From Leptoclinus maculatus (lineage: Eukaryota > Chordata > Actinopteri > Perciformes > Stichaeidae), in NCBI GenBank assembly GCA_032191485.1, contig JAVDOI010000011.1:16660617-16724616 (forward strand): a stretch of 64,000 bases of DNA, in the 5' to 3' direction. This document shows, one piece after another, positions 47,961 to 62,481 of this stretch. Under the pieces are notes generated by a model that had not been told where the DNA came from, ran no database searches, and was given only the letters and a program-made list of their open reading frames with translations. Position 1 is the first letter of the stretch; every line of letters begins with the position of its first letter. Both the position numbers and the translations under genes were made by a program.

Positions 47961-50900
47961 TGTCAGTTTTTGGCGTTGTGTGTTGTATTCAAGTGACGTA
48001 CTACATATGAATGCTAGAGTACAACTTTTCTTCACCCTCCGCCAATTCCCTCCTGTGGAGTTTTCTTGTGAACAAACACAAGTTATGTTCACACAGTGTT
48101 CACTGACTAAAATGCATTGTGTGTATCACTGAGCTCTAAAAAAAATGTGTTGAATGCGTTTCCTTCCTCATAAAACTTTTGCAAAGCCATTTTTTTCTTT
48201 TAAGTTTGGATACAACATCACAGACATGTTAACTAGAAAGCAGTGTTCTTTCCTGCCTTTGTTGGTGCACTAGTGCACAGGACAAACAAATTGGGGACCC
48301 ACTCGTAGAAAAAGTGCTCAGATTACCTTTAACTGAGTAAAATATGCTATCTTTTTAATACAGAGTGAAGATTAATGTCTGCATTGGCATTTGATCTGCT
48401 GTTAACTCACTGGTGTCTTCTAAGTGGCTTAAAGTGCTGGGGAATCACATGAGTCTCTAAATAACTATAATGCTCGAATGCCTCCAGGTCGTTACTCTTG
48501 GTTTGAAGACATCTTGCAGTTTACCCATGTGACCTGAACGCAGCACCAGTAGGCAGCGGTGACGCACTCTTATAGGCCCGTGGTCCGCTGCGGCACACTG
48601 ATTGGTCCAAATTGAGGGTGTGTTCACAGCGTGGGCAGCTTTTAACAGACGTGAATTGAGCAGGAGATTCCAGTTTGTGGTATAGGCACAACTGGAAGCG
48701 ATCCAAGCCATCTCCAGACGCGCGCCACATACACACCCTCCTGTGTGAGCTGCTGGAAATCTAGTGGACTTTGAAAATACTGCTGCATTGCAATTTCCGC
48801 TCTTTGCTCGACAAGATTAATCCATTTTGTGGCACACAGACTGGAACAACTTGTTTTTATTGAGAACAAAGTTTATAATGATGCTATGTTACATTAAGAT
48901 GAGGCCATACTATTTTTGTATTCGAGTAATATTATGAGGAGACAAAAGTAAGACAAGATCATCGTAAATTCATGGCAGACAAAGTCTACCACATCCACCA
49001 AAGAATATAATGAGAATATTAAAATGTTGAGGTTTTCTGTGCTGCACCATCTCCTGGCCAAAATACCTCCCATTTCTCAGCTGTGGTGACTTCTCCAAAA
49101 TTCATTCCACTGACTAAAACCTCAATTAAACCGATAGATACTGAAGTCTGATGATAATAATTATCTATATTTAGAGCTATAAGTGATCGTCATTTTGGTT
49201 AGATTCGAGCGGGAGTCCAATTCCTGCTCTAGGCTAATTTCATTGATGGTCTTAATATAGCCCTGGGTTTTAAAGTGTTTTCCAGCAGACAACCAGAGCT
49301 TCCTAGAAAAGGAGTTTATAAAAATAAATTAAATGTTATGATAAACACATTTCAAAGTCACTGATCTATGAAATTCGTCCTGCTACAATCAGATGCCTGT
49401 TTGTCTGTCTCTTCCTCTGTCTGTCTTACACACACACACCGCAGCCAATCGTTTCCCCATGTTCGTCTATGGGGTGCCTGAGCAGTGCTGTACCGTTTTT
49501 CACTCAGGGTCTGAGTTTTAATCTGGTCCCCAAGCCCAGCCAATCACACGCAGACACTAAACCACATCACCGCTCTTCATTATTACTGCCACACTATGAG
49601 GGAAGTTGAAGTGTGTTTCGAACAAGCATTTTAACAGCATTTTAACAGAGATGAGACAGCCACTGGCTGTGGTTTGTATGTCATCTCTATGTCTCCCTGG
49701 TTTCCTCCCACAAACCAAAGACATGCCAGTTAGGTGAAAAGAAAAAATCTGAATTTCCTGTATTTATCTGTATGTGTAGGCCTGTGATTTGCCTGGAAGC
49801 CCATTATGGTGAAGTTGCTCTAATGCGATGTTATAATTAAGAAAAAGGAAGGAACAATTTGTATCACTGGGCTCCCTAGAGGCTTGGAACCCAGGTGCAG
49901 TTACCCATCCTGCACCCTGATGTCCTGCCATTGGTACCAAACAGCGACATGGCGGCCGGCATCATACCACTGTAGAGGCCTTGACCTGCAATTATTAACA
50001 CCATTAGGTCACTGGAAACATTTCGAAGACAGAGACTTTATGTTGTTACTGCAAGCTCAGTCTTCTTGCAGTTATTCCACATGGCATCCTCAAGGGTTGC
50101 TCTTGAAAAAGATTCCTCTAAGGTCTCCAAATGCTCAACCATGCCAACGTTGGTCCTCTATTCTTAGATCTGTCCCTGTAGTAGTGAGAAGTTAATAAAT
50201 GTTAATAAAGGCATTCTATTTTTAGGAGCTTTCACTTGTAAGTATCCAGTAATTATAGCGTCATCTCAAAATCAATATAGACTATTGCCATAGTTCTCAC
50301 ATCCTAGTGTATGATAATTATAAGAATATCGATGGCAAGATTAAGATATAATTAATTTTCATTGAGTGTTTCTGCAGACTTTTCACTTTCTCTCTGTGAA
50401 AGTAAAGTCCACAGACAGCTTTGAAGCTGTGTTGAATTTAATTACTACCTTGCATTAATGACTTAGTAGGTTGAAAAACCCACAAGTTAAGCCTATTTTA
50501 CTGCTTGAACATCATATGCTTCCATTTTCTCCAGTTTGTTGGCAAGCTTGGTATTTCTTGATCCTCCCACCGCTCTCATACTTAGCCTAAATAAGTGCTC
50601 CACATTTATGGCAAAAACAGACTTTTCTGTTGACTTTGCACTGCTGCTGCAACAACAAGCAGGAACTGTAGGTTATCTTGCAATATATGCAAATCAGGAA
50701 GCATTATATAGGACATTATATGATTGACCTTCGCCGATTTGTCTATTGAAACACTGCTTGATCACCCCAAAGCCGCCACACTCAGTTTGCTCATGAATAT
50801 TGCTTTATAGCGCCAGTTTTATTGCAAAAAGGGGACTTTCACTGGTCACTCCCCTAAAACCTTGGACGTGGATATCTGCGTCTCTGATTGGTTGTGAAGC

Positions 50901-51063
50901 CCCAACCGACAACACCTGCTTAACTCCTTCATCCAAATTGACACCCGGGGTTCTGAGAAATATAGGCAGCATCCCTTCCAGCTCATGCATTCAGTCCCAC
51001 AACTGCCCCACTAGACACCAAGCCGCAGCTACGCTGATCACTGATCCAAGGTGAACCCTCACT

Positions 51064-51095
<32 letters not shown>

Positions 51096-51194
51096 CGCAC
51101 ATACACTCACATACACAGAGACACACACACACACACGTACGCACACACACTGCCGGATCTTTGCTGGAAATCGGAGCACACTACCGGGGACTCA
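47961..51194. other. Intergenic and stc2 upstream region
   Basis: No further gene is recognised. The last 150 bp before stc2 holds an imperfect (CA)n tract at about 51065-51151, which must lie in the promoter or 5' UTR. No TATA box is obvious. Confidence 0.45.
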
Positions 51195-54100
51195 ATGATG
51201 GTCAAACTGGCCGTGGCGCTGCTGGTTTTGTCAGTGCTGGAGCAAGTGGTGGGATCGGATAATATCGATATCCACGACAGCCTCCCGGAGAAGCCCGTGA
51301 GCCAAAAAGGACGCCTGTCCCTGCAGAATACAGGTATGAACTAAGTGTCAACAGAGTTAAGAATGTGGAGATCCTCGGTTGGCGCAAATGCTCGCACGTC
51401 TCCGTGGGTTTTGTCCCTACACGTGTTTCATTGGCTGCAAATTAAAACCATGCCGGGGACTCGTCCGGGCGATTTGAGCACAATCCGCCGCTTCTAACTT
51501 AAATCCCGGCGCCACGGTTCTCACGTATACCCTTTTCGATCACTCAGAAAGACGATATCTTGTAAATACTCACAGACAGAAATCCAATATGTTAGTAAAC
51601 TATTAATAGAATGGCACTAGGTAATGTATACGGCAGCGCATCTAGGTGTGCGTGCGTGTGCCCTGCTGTGCGTGTTTGAGCGCGTTCTAGGTAACAGTTT
51701 CAGTGGTTTTCTGGACAAAGTCTGGGTTTTCGTGTGTTTTTTTCCAAGCTGTCTCTTCAAGTGATTGTTGAGTGATGTGTCCACGCAGGTTAGCGGGGCA
51801 GTAATGATTGTAGTAGCGTGGTTCAGCGCAAGGCGAGTATGACTTTTATTTCATGAACCAATCATCTGGGGGAAATACCGTAAAGACACAAGCGCATCAT
51901 GCCTAACCACAAAGCACATTGGACTGCTATCTCCGAAACTCGTTTTGCCTATATTGGCTGATCCCCCCCCCCCCGTACTCTCGCATTACTTACATCGCAT
52001 CATGTGGACCTGTGGTAAAATATTGGTAGCACCACCACTGTGTAATTCAACGCAAGTTGCGGCCAAGCTCGTACGATCCAAGCACATTCCCGTGATGCCA
52101 AAACAAGCATTGCTGACAGCGGCTCACTTTTCCTGCGCACTAAAGTTAAACTCGGTGCCTACAAACCCCGCAGCAGATCTTCCCCTAACCCCCCTTCTAC
52201 CGCCCCCCCAAACAGAGGCTCTTTGTTGACAAGCGTGATTTGTCAAAAAGTCACATTCGATCATTCTTTTCTCTCTTCTTTACGCCACATCGCGCACTTC
52301 CGACTGAGGGGGAAAAATGTTCTTACGCCCGTAACTTATGAGCTTCAAGGCAAATCACGCGTGTAATTATGTTTTTACTTAAGTCAACAGTTACGAACTG
52401 TGTACGACCCGTTGGCTGCCAAGCTAACCTGCAATTTGCCATATTAACTTAAGAGTAAAACACTCCCAACGCTGTCACATATGGCAAGCAGCTGCTTCTG
52501 TGACAGGTTCCCTGCCGGTTGTCAGATGTCTCATAATACATGCTCTTGGGCAGCAATTTGGGGCTAAAAGAGAGACCTTCACTTTCACATGGTAATTTCT
52601 GTCCTCCAACGTCTGTTTTATTCCTGTCTTTCACGGCCACAGTAAAGAGAAAAGGGCACTGGAGAGCCAGACAGTGGTGTGCAGGAGCTGACATATACAT
52701 ATACTTGCATGTTCCCCCAAGTGCTTTTGCCTGCATTGCTGCTGTCGCTTAATGAGGGACCTTTTTTTTCTCTCTCGATGTTGTCATTTCATTATGCAAT
52801 CTCAGTTTATATTTGAATGCAATCATGCGGGACTTGCTGTTGCACATTCAGTTGACGGACAATAGAGATGACTGCATTTGTCTCCTCCACAAGTAGTCAT
52901 GGCTGTATCTGCAATGCACCATCCCATCGCAATGCTATAGGCAGTGCAGATGGATTGTGGCGCAGAATGACACAGTAATATCTGTCACAAAGTGTTCCTC
53001 TGCAGGAACCCCTCAGCTTGGGAAATTACACACACACACACACACACACACTCCGACCCCACCACCATCCCTTTTCTCTCTCAGTCTCTAGGTCATGAAC
53101 AGGCGAGCGTCCGCCTGTGTCTGTGGGAATAGTTATAGGCCACATCAGCTTTGTGATTCGTGCAGCAATCTGAAGTGCCAAAAGTGGAGTTGTGCCTTGA
53201 AGCTGTGTGGACTTCATTGCCGACACGCCTGCAACAATCTGCCGCTGTCTCTGCTGTGAACAGATGATAAGGTCCCTCCCCCCCTAACCTGTTCTCTCTT
53301 TCCAGCTGAGATCCAGCACTGCCTGGTGAGTGCAGGGGATGTCGGCTGTGGTGTGTTTGAGTGCTTTGAGAATAACTCCTGCGAGATACGAGGGCTACAG
53401 GAAATCTGCATGACGTTCCTGCACAACGCTGGCAAATTTGACTCTCAGGTACTAAACTGGTCCGTCTGTGTGTTTTGCAAAAATGGTATAACCAGAGGCA
53501 ACATTCCTTTCCTTTTTTTGCTGCTCCACACTCATCTATGGACAGATTTCTTTACTTTTGCTTTTTTATTTTCTTCTACAAAACGTAGAACTTTTCCTAG
53601 AAGTGCGATCTTACATACACTGATCTCCTCCTCATCTGTTTTCCTCTCTTGGGAAGTTCACTTGGTGTACAGTTAGCACTAAGGGTCATGAGCCAGTTGG
53701 CCAGATGCCTAGTTTGCTCCCTTTTCATACATAGCGAAGGCTGAAGCCCTGCCAAGCCGGGTCTGACTGGGGTCTTCACATTTCTATAGGGTCAGCTTCT
53801 AGGAATCTTTGGCTGACAAATCCATAAGATTTCAGCAGCAGAGTAACACAATTTATTGCTATTCATGCAGAATTCCATCACCCCATTCTGTATTAGACAT
53901 GTATAGCTACACATGCATACAAAGTTTCCTCCAATGCATCCACACATACTCTCAGACATTACTGAAACCGATGCATATGAGTTAAAATAACCAGCCAGAG
54001 TTTTCTTTTGCGGATGTGTGTACTCTCAGGTTTCAACAACTTCAAGGAACGTTGTCTTGAGTTCACTCAACAGTTGTGTCTCTTTATGTACATAGGGGAA

Positions 54101-54914
54101 GTCCTTCATCAAGGATGCTCTGAAATGCATGGCTCATGGTCTACGGCACAAGTTCAGCTGTATCAGCAGGAAGTGTGTGTCCATTAAAGAGATGGTGTTC
54201 CAGCTCCAGAGAGAGTGTTATATCAAACACAACCTGTGCTCTGCCGCTAAGGACAATGTGGCCGTCATGGTGGAGATGATCCATTTCCAAGATCTTTTCC
54301 CTAAAGGGTGAGTGGCTGCTCTGGACAGCATGTTTGGATACATTTTCACGAGCCTGTCCCTTCTCTTTTTTTTTATCTCTGAGTGTTTACCTTCCCTGGA
54401 CTCTTCTGCCACTTTAAGCCTGTTCTCTTCTTCCATGTATAGTAATAGCATCATGCCATTTACTCCTGTCATTTCCTAGACCTAGATCTATTGTGCTTCC
54501 AAACATGAATACACAAGCTTCATGTGGGTTATCTGCCTCTCTCTGCCCAGCCCATATGTGGAGCTGGTGAATATTCTCCTGAGCTGTGGCGAGGAGGTGA
54601 AGGAGGCACTGACACGGAGTGTCCGGCTACAGTGCGAGCAGAACTGGGGGGCTCTGTGCGACAGCCTGAGCCTCTGCTCCTCCCTCGCTCCGTCTCCCGC
54701 CGGCTCTGCCATCGAACACCACCGCCGCCCCTTGCCCTCCCACCCTGAGCCGGAGCACGCTCGCCCCCCGCGGCAAGGTGACAAGGAAAAACCCGCTAAG
54801 GCCGGCTTCAACGCTCACCCACGCAATCGCAGTCAGGGACCCCGCCGCCAGAGTCCAGAGGCCGGAGTTGTGGCTGAGCAGGAAGACCCCAGGGCCACCG
54901 ACATCCGGAGGTGA
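51195..54914 (+). CDS. stc2: Stanniocalcin-2, four exons
   Basis: STC2 is a secreted homodimeric glycoprotein hormone linked to calcium and phosphate balance and to inhibition of the PAPP-A protease. Exons are 51195-51333, 53306-53448, 54096-54307 and 54551-54914, with GT-AG introns of 1972, 647 and 243 bp. The joined frame gives 285 aa (human 302). Residues 1-20 form a signal peptide. Conserved blocks follow: KGRLSLQNTAEIQHCLV, GDVGCGVFECFENNSCEIRG with an N-glycosylation sequon at residues 69-71, CMTFLHNAGKFDSQGKSFIK, CISRKC, QLQREC, VEMIHF and CGEEVKEALTRSV. The C-terminal third is low-complexity and basic, and the protein ends DIRR as in mammals. Two adjacent ATGs at 51195 and 51198 could serve as start. 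The first is taken. The cysteine pattern identifies STC2 rather than STC1. Confidence 0.96.
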
Positions 54915-55005
54915 AAGCGCAGGAGACGGTACCGACCTTTCACTCCCTACAACGTATAAAAACCACACTTGCAGACTTATGCACACTTTCACACAAAATC
55001 ACATG

Positions 55006-55075
<70 letters not shown>

Positions 55076-58000
55076 CAGACAGACTGAGCAAAAGGAAACA
55101 AGCCCCGACCTTTCCTGTCCTTATTCCGCCCTCTCCAGTCATTCCAACAATCCCACATAGTAAACTTGCAGGGTAATTGTGGTGTAGCGTGTACTGTTAT
55201 GCCAGACCGTAGGCCTCGATTTTTTAATAATTGAATAATAATTGTTATTATCATGATTATTTCAACTGTTAGGATTATTTTTGGCTCTAATATAGCATTT
55301 CTCAAATCATACTTACTGTAAGATTTGATTGTATTTGTATTATTTATTTTATCCTGTATGCAATGTTGAAGTATCAAAATGTACATAGAAATATACTTAT
55401 CTATATTTATATAAACATGTATAAATATAGTTACAATATGCAATACTGATATACTATAGATGACATAGTAGATGGTGTGCGGTCTGTTGTTCTCCTCACA
55501 GTATTGCACCCATCACACATCGGTCTGTAGATATGTAACATACACCATTTGTTGTTTCAAAGTGGGAATGTGTATTATAATTATAGATACTTGATGATTA
55601 AATACATATTGTACAGGTTTCAAGTCCAGTTCTGGCACATATGAATTGTAGTGCATGATGGCCACGAAGCCAACAAACTTGTGCATTCTTAAAGTGAAAA
55701 TCCACTCTAAAGAGGATGCAAAAGTAATACTATGAATATGGACGGTTATTTCACACATGTATGTATTGATAAGTCTTTCACAAAGCTAGAAACAAGTGAG
55801 CCAGGGCTGATCTCTGATGTCAACAAGCACTGCTGTCTGGGCAGAAATGACTGGGAGATAAACACGGACTCTCTTGTTTCATACGTATTAGTGCAACTCC
55901 GACAAGACGCAAAAAGTATCACGTCGCTCTCATTCATTGTTAATCGTACCTTAGAACGATGTCTCAGTGACAATCCAGATTAACGTCACCTTCATAGCTT
56001 CAGGAGACGTCGTTGTTCTTGTTCATGAATGATAATTGAACTGTCCAACGTTATGCATTCTCTCTCTTTGAATTGGTTTTCCCGTCTTACTGTCAGCTAT
56101 CGGTGAACAGCGGCAAAGAGAGGATGTTCAATCAAAGTCACACACATCAAGGTGCCTAAACTTGTTATTGTCCACAGTGACCGCTTCTCTGTGATTTTAA
56201 GTGAATGGATGATACTGTGTCGTGGGGAGATTTAATGTTGAGCTATTTTACGACGATGTTGAGCCACAGAAGTCTTCGATTTTGCACTTTGGATGATTGT
56301 CAGTTGTGTGTTGGGCTGCTGCAGGTTAGGAGAGAAGACCAGGTTACCAGAGCAGTCACCCTCTAAACCAGACCTTACTGTATAGGATGTTTCATTTGAG
56401 CAACCCTGGTTTCCCTTATCAAAAAAACGGCAGCAAGTTTTGTATCCCCACGTGCTCCTTCGGACCAGATTGAGCCCCTTCCTCAGAAGATCAATGTTGC
56501 CTTTTTGTGGTGTCCCAGTGGGCAGGAAAAGAGGCTCGACAGAAACCCTCCAGATCTCTGGCCCCTCTAAATTAGCCCTTATTCCACTCTGGTCCTTTAC
56601 CTAGGTCAGGAGAGACATGAAGGCCTGTTATTCTACTCGTTAGAACCGCAGGCAACGCAGCGAGGAACCAGGAACTGGGTTAAGTCCACACACGGGGGCT
56701 CTGGCGCTGTTATTCTAAATGTTATATTTACTGAGGCCACCAGAGAATTCCTCTGGGCCACAGCCAAGAGCCAGCAACACGGAGGCAGAGGGGAGTGGAG
56801 CGAGAAGGAGAGAGACAACGTTTCTTTTTTTTTTTTTTTTTAAATGTGATGATTCACTCTTCTCCTAGTGCTCTTCTTCTCTCCCTCCTTTAGGTCACAG
56901 GCAGGCTTTCACCATTTCAGGCCGGTCACGTGCTTTTAGCTGTGGAAGTGCAGTTTGTGAACACATTACACCACATGCTGGGGAGCGATTGGTGCAAAAA
57001 AAATAAAATAAAACCTGCTTAGATTGTGTTGCTCAGTTAAGGGTTTCTTTCATTTTTCTATTTGATGTACTTACAGTAAGGTAATGCTTTTCCTCCCAAT
57101 CATTTAGAGACTATTATATGCGCAGAGGCTTTGAATCATCAGTGAGGCTTTTCTTTTCCTTTTTTCTTTTTATTCTGTTGTGGAAGTTGGGATTCCTGTG
57201 ACATCCCAGCACGAGACATAAGCTAATCCTATTGAGAATGTACTGTATGTGTGTGAAGTGACAATCTGTTCAGCTCTCTGTCATTAGATTTGATATGGCT
57301 TTTTTTGTAATAATGTAGTGGCTTGAATGGCTTTTCTTTGTGTTCAGAGGAAAATAAAACTAACCACGTTTCAGTTATTGTTAGTGCTCCATCACCATGT
57401 TACGTCTTTTCCTCCGTTAAGCACAAGGACTCTGCTCTCACCTTTGAAAATACAGGACATGGTCTAGAAGTTTGTAACTCACCTGTCAGACATTGGGCAT
57501 ATGATCCTATCAATATCTTTGGACTCATGAAGTCAAATGTATCTTGTTACCATTAAAATATTTTTGTCTGTATTTGTGTGCATCAATATAGTTTTTTATT
57601 TACACTGAAGTAGTATAAAATCGTGGCATAAACACCATGACATTGTGCATCAGATGAAGAGTTCACACAAGAGGACGTGACATTCAGTGGTAAATCAACG
57701 ATCTCTGAGCAGGTCAGCAGAGAAGCCCTCTGTCGTCTCAGGTATACACACAAGTTAAAAGACACCCTGTTTGACTTGTCGCCTCTGACGGGCTTTGTTT
57801 AGAGTTTCAAGGGCTGGAAATATCCTCCCCATTGAAAAGACCTAAACATTTACGTCAGCTGCTCTGGATTGTATGCAATGCTTGGGATGGGTTTCAGGGT
57901 ATCATCTTTTATGAATTGTCCCAACAGTGTACATTGCCTCACTAAACATTTAGACAGTCCTCTGATTTGAAAGGTAGACTTCCAACTGTTGATTTGTAGC

Positions 58001-61000
58001 TTTGAGTCATTCAAGGGTCAAGTTAAGTGTACTGAGGTGCATTTCTACTGGCCATATATGGGAATTTGACACACAAATCCTGCCCTTGTTTTTTTTTAAA
58101 GAATTTATCCACAGAGTGGCAGGGCTACAATGACACAAAACACATCATAAAGCTTCTGTGATATCAGCACCTCTGCCATTCAGTGGCCCTGCACATTCTG
58201 TCACAGCGACACCAGCTCTTAACAAGTCATCTCTGAGTGTGCAGTGATACGAAATGACCACTTGGTGGGGGCATCTCTCTTTTTATTGACCTGAAGGCAG
58301 CTGGTGGGAGCAGGTGCAAGTGATTGGTTTTTAATAGGAGTGAGTTACTTGATTGAAGCTACACATGCTTTTAAAACTGAAATGAATAGTTGATTTACGT
58401 ATTCGATGTCTCGGTTTTTGATTTGAAATTTGAATCTAAAGTGTCTTCACTTCCTGTTGTATTCATTGCTCTTGGATAAGGAAAGCACACATGAACAGCA
58501 CATCTCCAAACAATCTAATAAGGAAAAACAGATGCATTTCAATCATGTTTCATACTAAAGGAGGACTGAGTTTAGTCATCACAAAGAGTACTACCTTGCC
58601 TTCATGTCTTCTGTGGCTCTAGCGGAGCTTTCAAATGTTTTTTTAAAAATTATCTCATTTATTATCTCAGTTTGGGGGGAAAACACGATCAAGTTGCATT
58701 ATTGAAAGTCGAGCATTATTGCAGACTGACCCAGATTAGGATCTAAAAGTCAGGATATCTGGTTCTCTGCGGCTTTAGGTTTGACCCTTCTTTTAAAAAT
58801 CTGTCTCTTGTGAGTGCCCCTTCTTTATGGTATACCCCGTTAGCCTGTCTCCCTATTACACACTTGATACATAGCTTGTTCAGGCAGAAAAGACATTGCT
58901 GGGATGACCCTATTTTACGCCATTTGTAAAATAGGGTCTAATTTCTCAATATGTCCCCATGCTTATCACACACAAATTATAATAACTGCAATAAATCAAC
59001 CGTCCCAGTGTAGACAGAAAGTGAAATATAGATATATTATTCCCTCTGCCCCCATATGAAAAAGGGCAATGTGAGCTGCTTGCTGACGTCATGGCCTGTA
59101 CACTGTTGGTGTCACACATTATAGTCAGGGAGCTGATAAGAAAGGCTGGGATTACAGTGTGTGGGAGAACTTATGCTGTGTCACACTCAGCTTGTTGTAA
59201 CAATGCATTGAGTCTGAGATGGATGACCTCCCGGCCAAACAATGGGCTGCCGGCTGGACCAGAAATCTCCCGGTTTGCATGGTTGGTATGGCAACGTAGC
59301 TCTATCAATACGGAGGCAGAAGAAGTCACAAATGAGAGGAGGCTGAGCAGCAGAGAGAGACGGCGCTTCTGAGAAGAGAAACCCGAGATAGCCGGCCTCG
59401 GGTGCTTTGTGAACATCTGCCCCGTGCTCCAGTCTGAACTAATGAATTAATGACTGGGTGCCTAAGTTCCATGGATGAATCATTAAAGAACCACACAGGG
59501 TGAATGGGTGCACCCCGCTTCTGTCTCCTGTTGGGCATCAGAAAGATCAATGTCCTATATTTATCTAAAGTTGGAACAACAAACTGCATAAAATAAGTGG
59601 AACCTAATCAGCAAAGCTCAGTTTCACTGGGGAATACAGAGCGAGTTGCTCTCAGGGAAGAAAACGCTGACGCAACTCACTGTGCTCAAATTACTGTCAG
59701 CCTCAAAAGACGTACAGCAGGCAGCAGCACACATAAGATGGTGGAGCCCGACACACGTTCAGACTCTCAACCTTCGGCATGCACACAGTGCACTAACTGG
59801 TATTAAGTCAACAGAGTGCCATAGCTACCACTGGTTTGCTGAGTTGGTAGGTATTGGCCTGACTATATCAAAGCAGTAATACGTGAACCAGCAGTCTGTT
59901 ATTTTTAAAGAAGCTTAAGACACTGTACTGTGTGTGTGTCGTTAAACCACCCCGACAGGCCCTGCTGCACATAGGAGAGGGGTGGGGTGGGGTGTGCTAC
60001 TACAGTATACAAATGTAGGGTGGGACTGCCTTGGGGGACAGGAAGACTATGTTAACAAGACTAACTCAAGAAGCAAGCAGTAGATTATACTCTGACTGGG
60101 GTGGAAAGTGACAGGAACTGAGTGTCTCTTTCAGATACGTTTTAGTACATCGTAAAAAACCAGTATGTCAAGCTTTGTTCATTTTGATGAAGGATTGCAG
60201 TCAAATTGCGTTTAGAGAAAAAAGTCACTTGACAGCCTACAGCCTGGTGATGTGGCAAAATCATGAAGATATTCTATTTGAACTGGCTTTGAACTCCTTG
60301 TCTAAATAAGGCAACCTTTGCTCATGCTCTCACAGACAAAATGGTCGACAGTCAAAACAGCATTACTGACCTGCACAGGAATTTATTGCTCAAGTTCATG
60401 TTAATATGACACAGGACCCAGCAGTGTTTACTAGGACTGTTTAAATGAGTCCCTTTTGCTTGGGTAGCTTTAACACAAGTAATTGTACTCCCACCTGAGT
60501 AATGTATACTGTAGGTCTAGCAGTAGTACTTCTATTGAAAAGGATACTCTTTCCTCTCCTGGTGAAGGATCAGCTTTTAATGAATTGGCTTCAACAAAAG
60601 GGAGAGCACATCTATTTGAGGTTCTGGCTTGCTAGAAGGCATCAGATGAGGAAGACCATATTGTATGTCCTAAAGATACCATCTGTATTACACCATGTGA
60701 TGGTATGATATGATGGTATGATCAGAGCACTGCACAGATCTGACCAAAGTAAAATTAATCGAGCTCTTAAGCTCTTATGTACTCAAAATAGCAGCAGCTT
60801 ATTTTAATGAGATTGCTGTGCAGTACTTTGCTACGGGCTCTGGTTATAACAGTTCAACCAAATCAAACATAAGGATCTATCTGTCAATCTGTCTTCCATC
60901 GGTATCAATCTAATCCATTTCTTTTTCAGGGCCTGTCTGATACACAACACGGCACGACTAGACAAATGCTGTAGGTTGAGGCGGAGGGAAAAAAACAAAT

Positions 61001-61900
61001 TAACTCATCTGCATTTGGTTTAAATGCAAATACCACTACTAAACCTTGGGTTTTAACCCTTTGCCTTCCATTGGCCTACGGTACTCTTGTATTAAAATGG
61101 CTTTTTTTAAAGTCTTGGTTGAGGGTTTAGATAGACATTTCCCTGGATCTTTTATGTGTTTTCCTTACGTTACATCAACTCCTCCCATTGATTTCAAGGC
61201 ATCCTTATTTGGGAGGAGAAGGTTTGGAGTGCATGTGCCATTCATTGAGAAGGAGTGCTATGGGCGTGACCTCACGGCAATCACCCAATCACATGTCAGA
61301 CTTTAGTCAAGTAGGCGGGGCTTTTGGGGGAAATCCTGATACACACAGTGGCTGGTGGCTGATGGAGAGGGCGGGGCTTATAGACGGAAGTGTCTCCCGA
61401 CTGGTCCAGCTGTCATCTAGAAGAGAGAAGAGACCATTTACACCGGCTGCCTAGGAAATGCAGAAAAAGGGAAAACGCTAAAATATGGCAACATCTAAAC
61501 GATAAGGTCATGACGCCGAACTGAAGGTAGCTATGGCCGACATATTACCGATTACACATGTTCCTCGATGCATTAGAACAGCCGTCGAGGTTGCGTTACG
61601 TTATTTCCAGACGTATAAATGATGACATGGTTTGGTAGGCTGTGTGACATTGAACATACAGGACACGAAACAGACGAGGTCGTCTAAAGAGCCACAACGC
61701 TACACCGTTTCTAACCACACAAGTCCTGGAAATTTCCACCGTCGTGTCGTTGGTAACGCTGTCGTGTACTTTATTGAAATGTCGATGACGTTGTAGCCTG
61801 TGAATTAATTTATTGCCTCCCAGCTGGTTTGCAAATATGCTACAGCGTCTCTGCGGTGTCGGCTATTATCCTAGCGTAGCGGCTCGGTGAAGGGAACTAC
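54915..61900. other. stc2 3' UTR and intergenic region
   Basis: The stc2 3' UTR likely extends far. The first good AATAAA after the stop on unique sequence is at about 57353-57358, with another in an A-rich run near 57002-57011. A poly(T) run lies at 56823-56840. Between 57.4 and 61.9 kb no exon is recognised. Bod1, which lies here in mammals, is not seen. The stretch 61300-61950 is richer in CpG and should contain the cpeb4 promoter. Confidence 0.4.
55009..55071. repeat. (AC)n microsatellite in stc2 3' UTR
   Basis: About 63 bp of pure AC beginning 95 bp after the stc2 stop codon, so it is probably transcribed. Confidence 0.95.
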
Positions 61901-61950
61901 CCTCGGTTCAGAGCAGACACGAGACGTCATCAACATTTCCCTGTATTTAA

Positions 61951-62450
61951 ATGGTCGCGTATGAGGAGGTCATCGCTGAAAAGGGAAGATTATTCGGTAA
62001 GTGTCCGTGCTTGTGAGCCAACACAGCGCTTGGTGCTTTTCACGGGTGCACTGTAACGCATAAAGCAGTACATTAAAAAAAATGGACTGCTGGGATCTGC
62101 ATGATTTTAAATAGGACACATGGAAGGTGGCGGAGCAGCTGTTAGCTCGCTGCTAGCTGCGTAACGACCTTTAGAGACGTCAGCTCCACCGGCCCCGGCT
62201 GTTAGCTGCCTGCGCTGGTTCGGGTGGGTGTTTTCCGTGGTTGGCTGCCTGCTATTCGAGTGTAATATTTCGTCCAGGCCTCCCATGGCCCAGCGAGTCA
62301 ATGATTTAATCTCATTGATTGCATCACAAGACCAGACAGGGTGCAGCCTAAGCACATTCACAGGGTATGGCGAGGCTTGTTTTTTTTTTTTTTTTTGTAG
62401 GCCAGATCAACTTGAGCTGTAACAGCCTTATGCTTTTTGTCACCCATTCC

Positions 62451-62481
<31 letters not shown>

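Noticed and set aside
51051..51194. 48-codon N-terminal extension of stc2 through the CA repeat
   Set aside because: It would start at GTG, consist mostly of His-Thr repeats and bury the signal peptide. The ATG at 51195 gives a normal secreted precursor.
54488..54992. Other frames over stc2 exon 4 on both strands
   Set aside because: The plus frame that continues exon 3 in phase and ends DIRR is clearly stc2. The others are shadows of GC-rich coding sequence.
54940..55509. 189-aa minus-strand open frame opposite the stc2 3' UTR
   Set aside because: It is AT-rich low-complexity sequence plus the microsatellite, antisense to a likely UTR. Nothing supports a protein.
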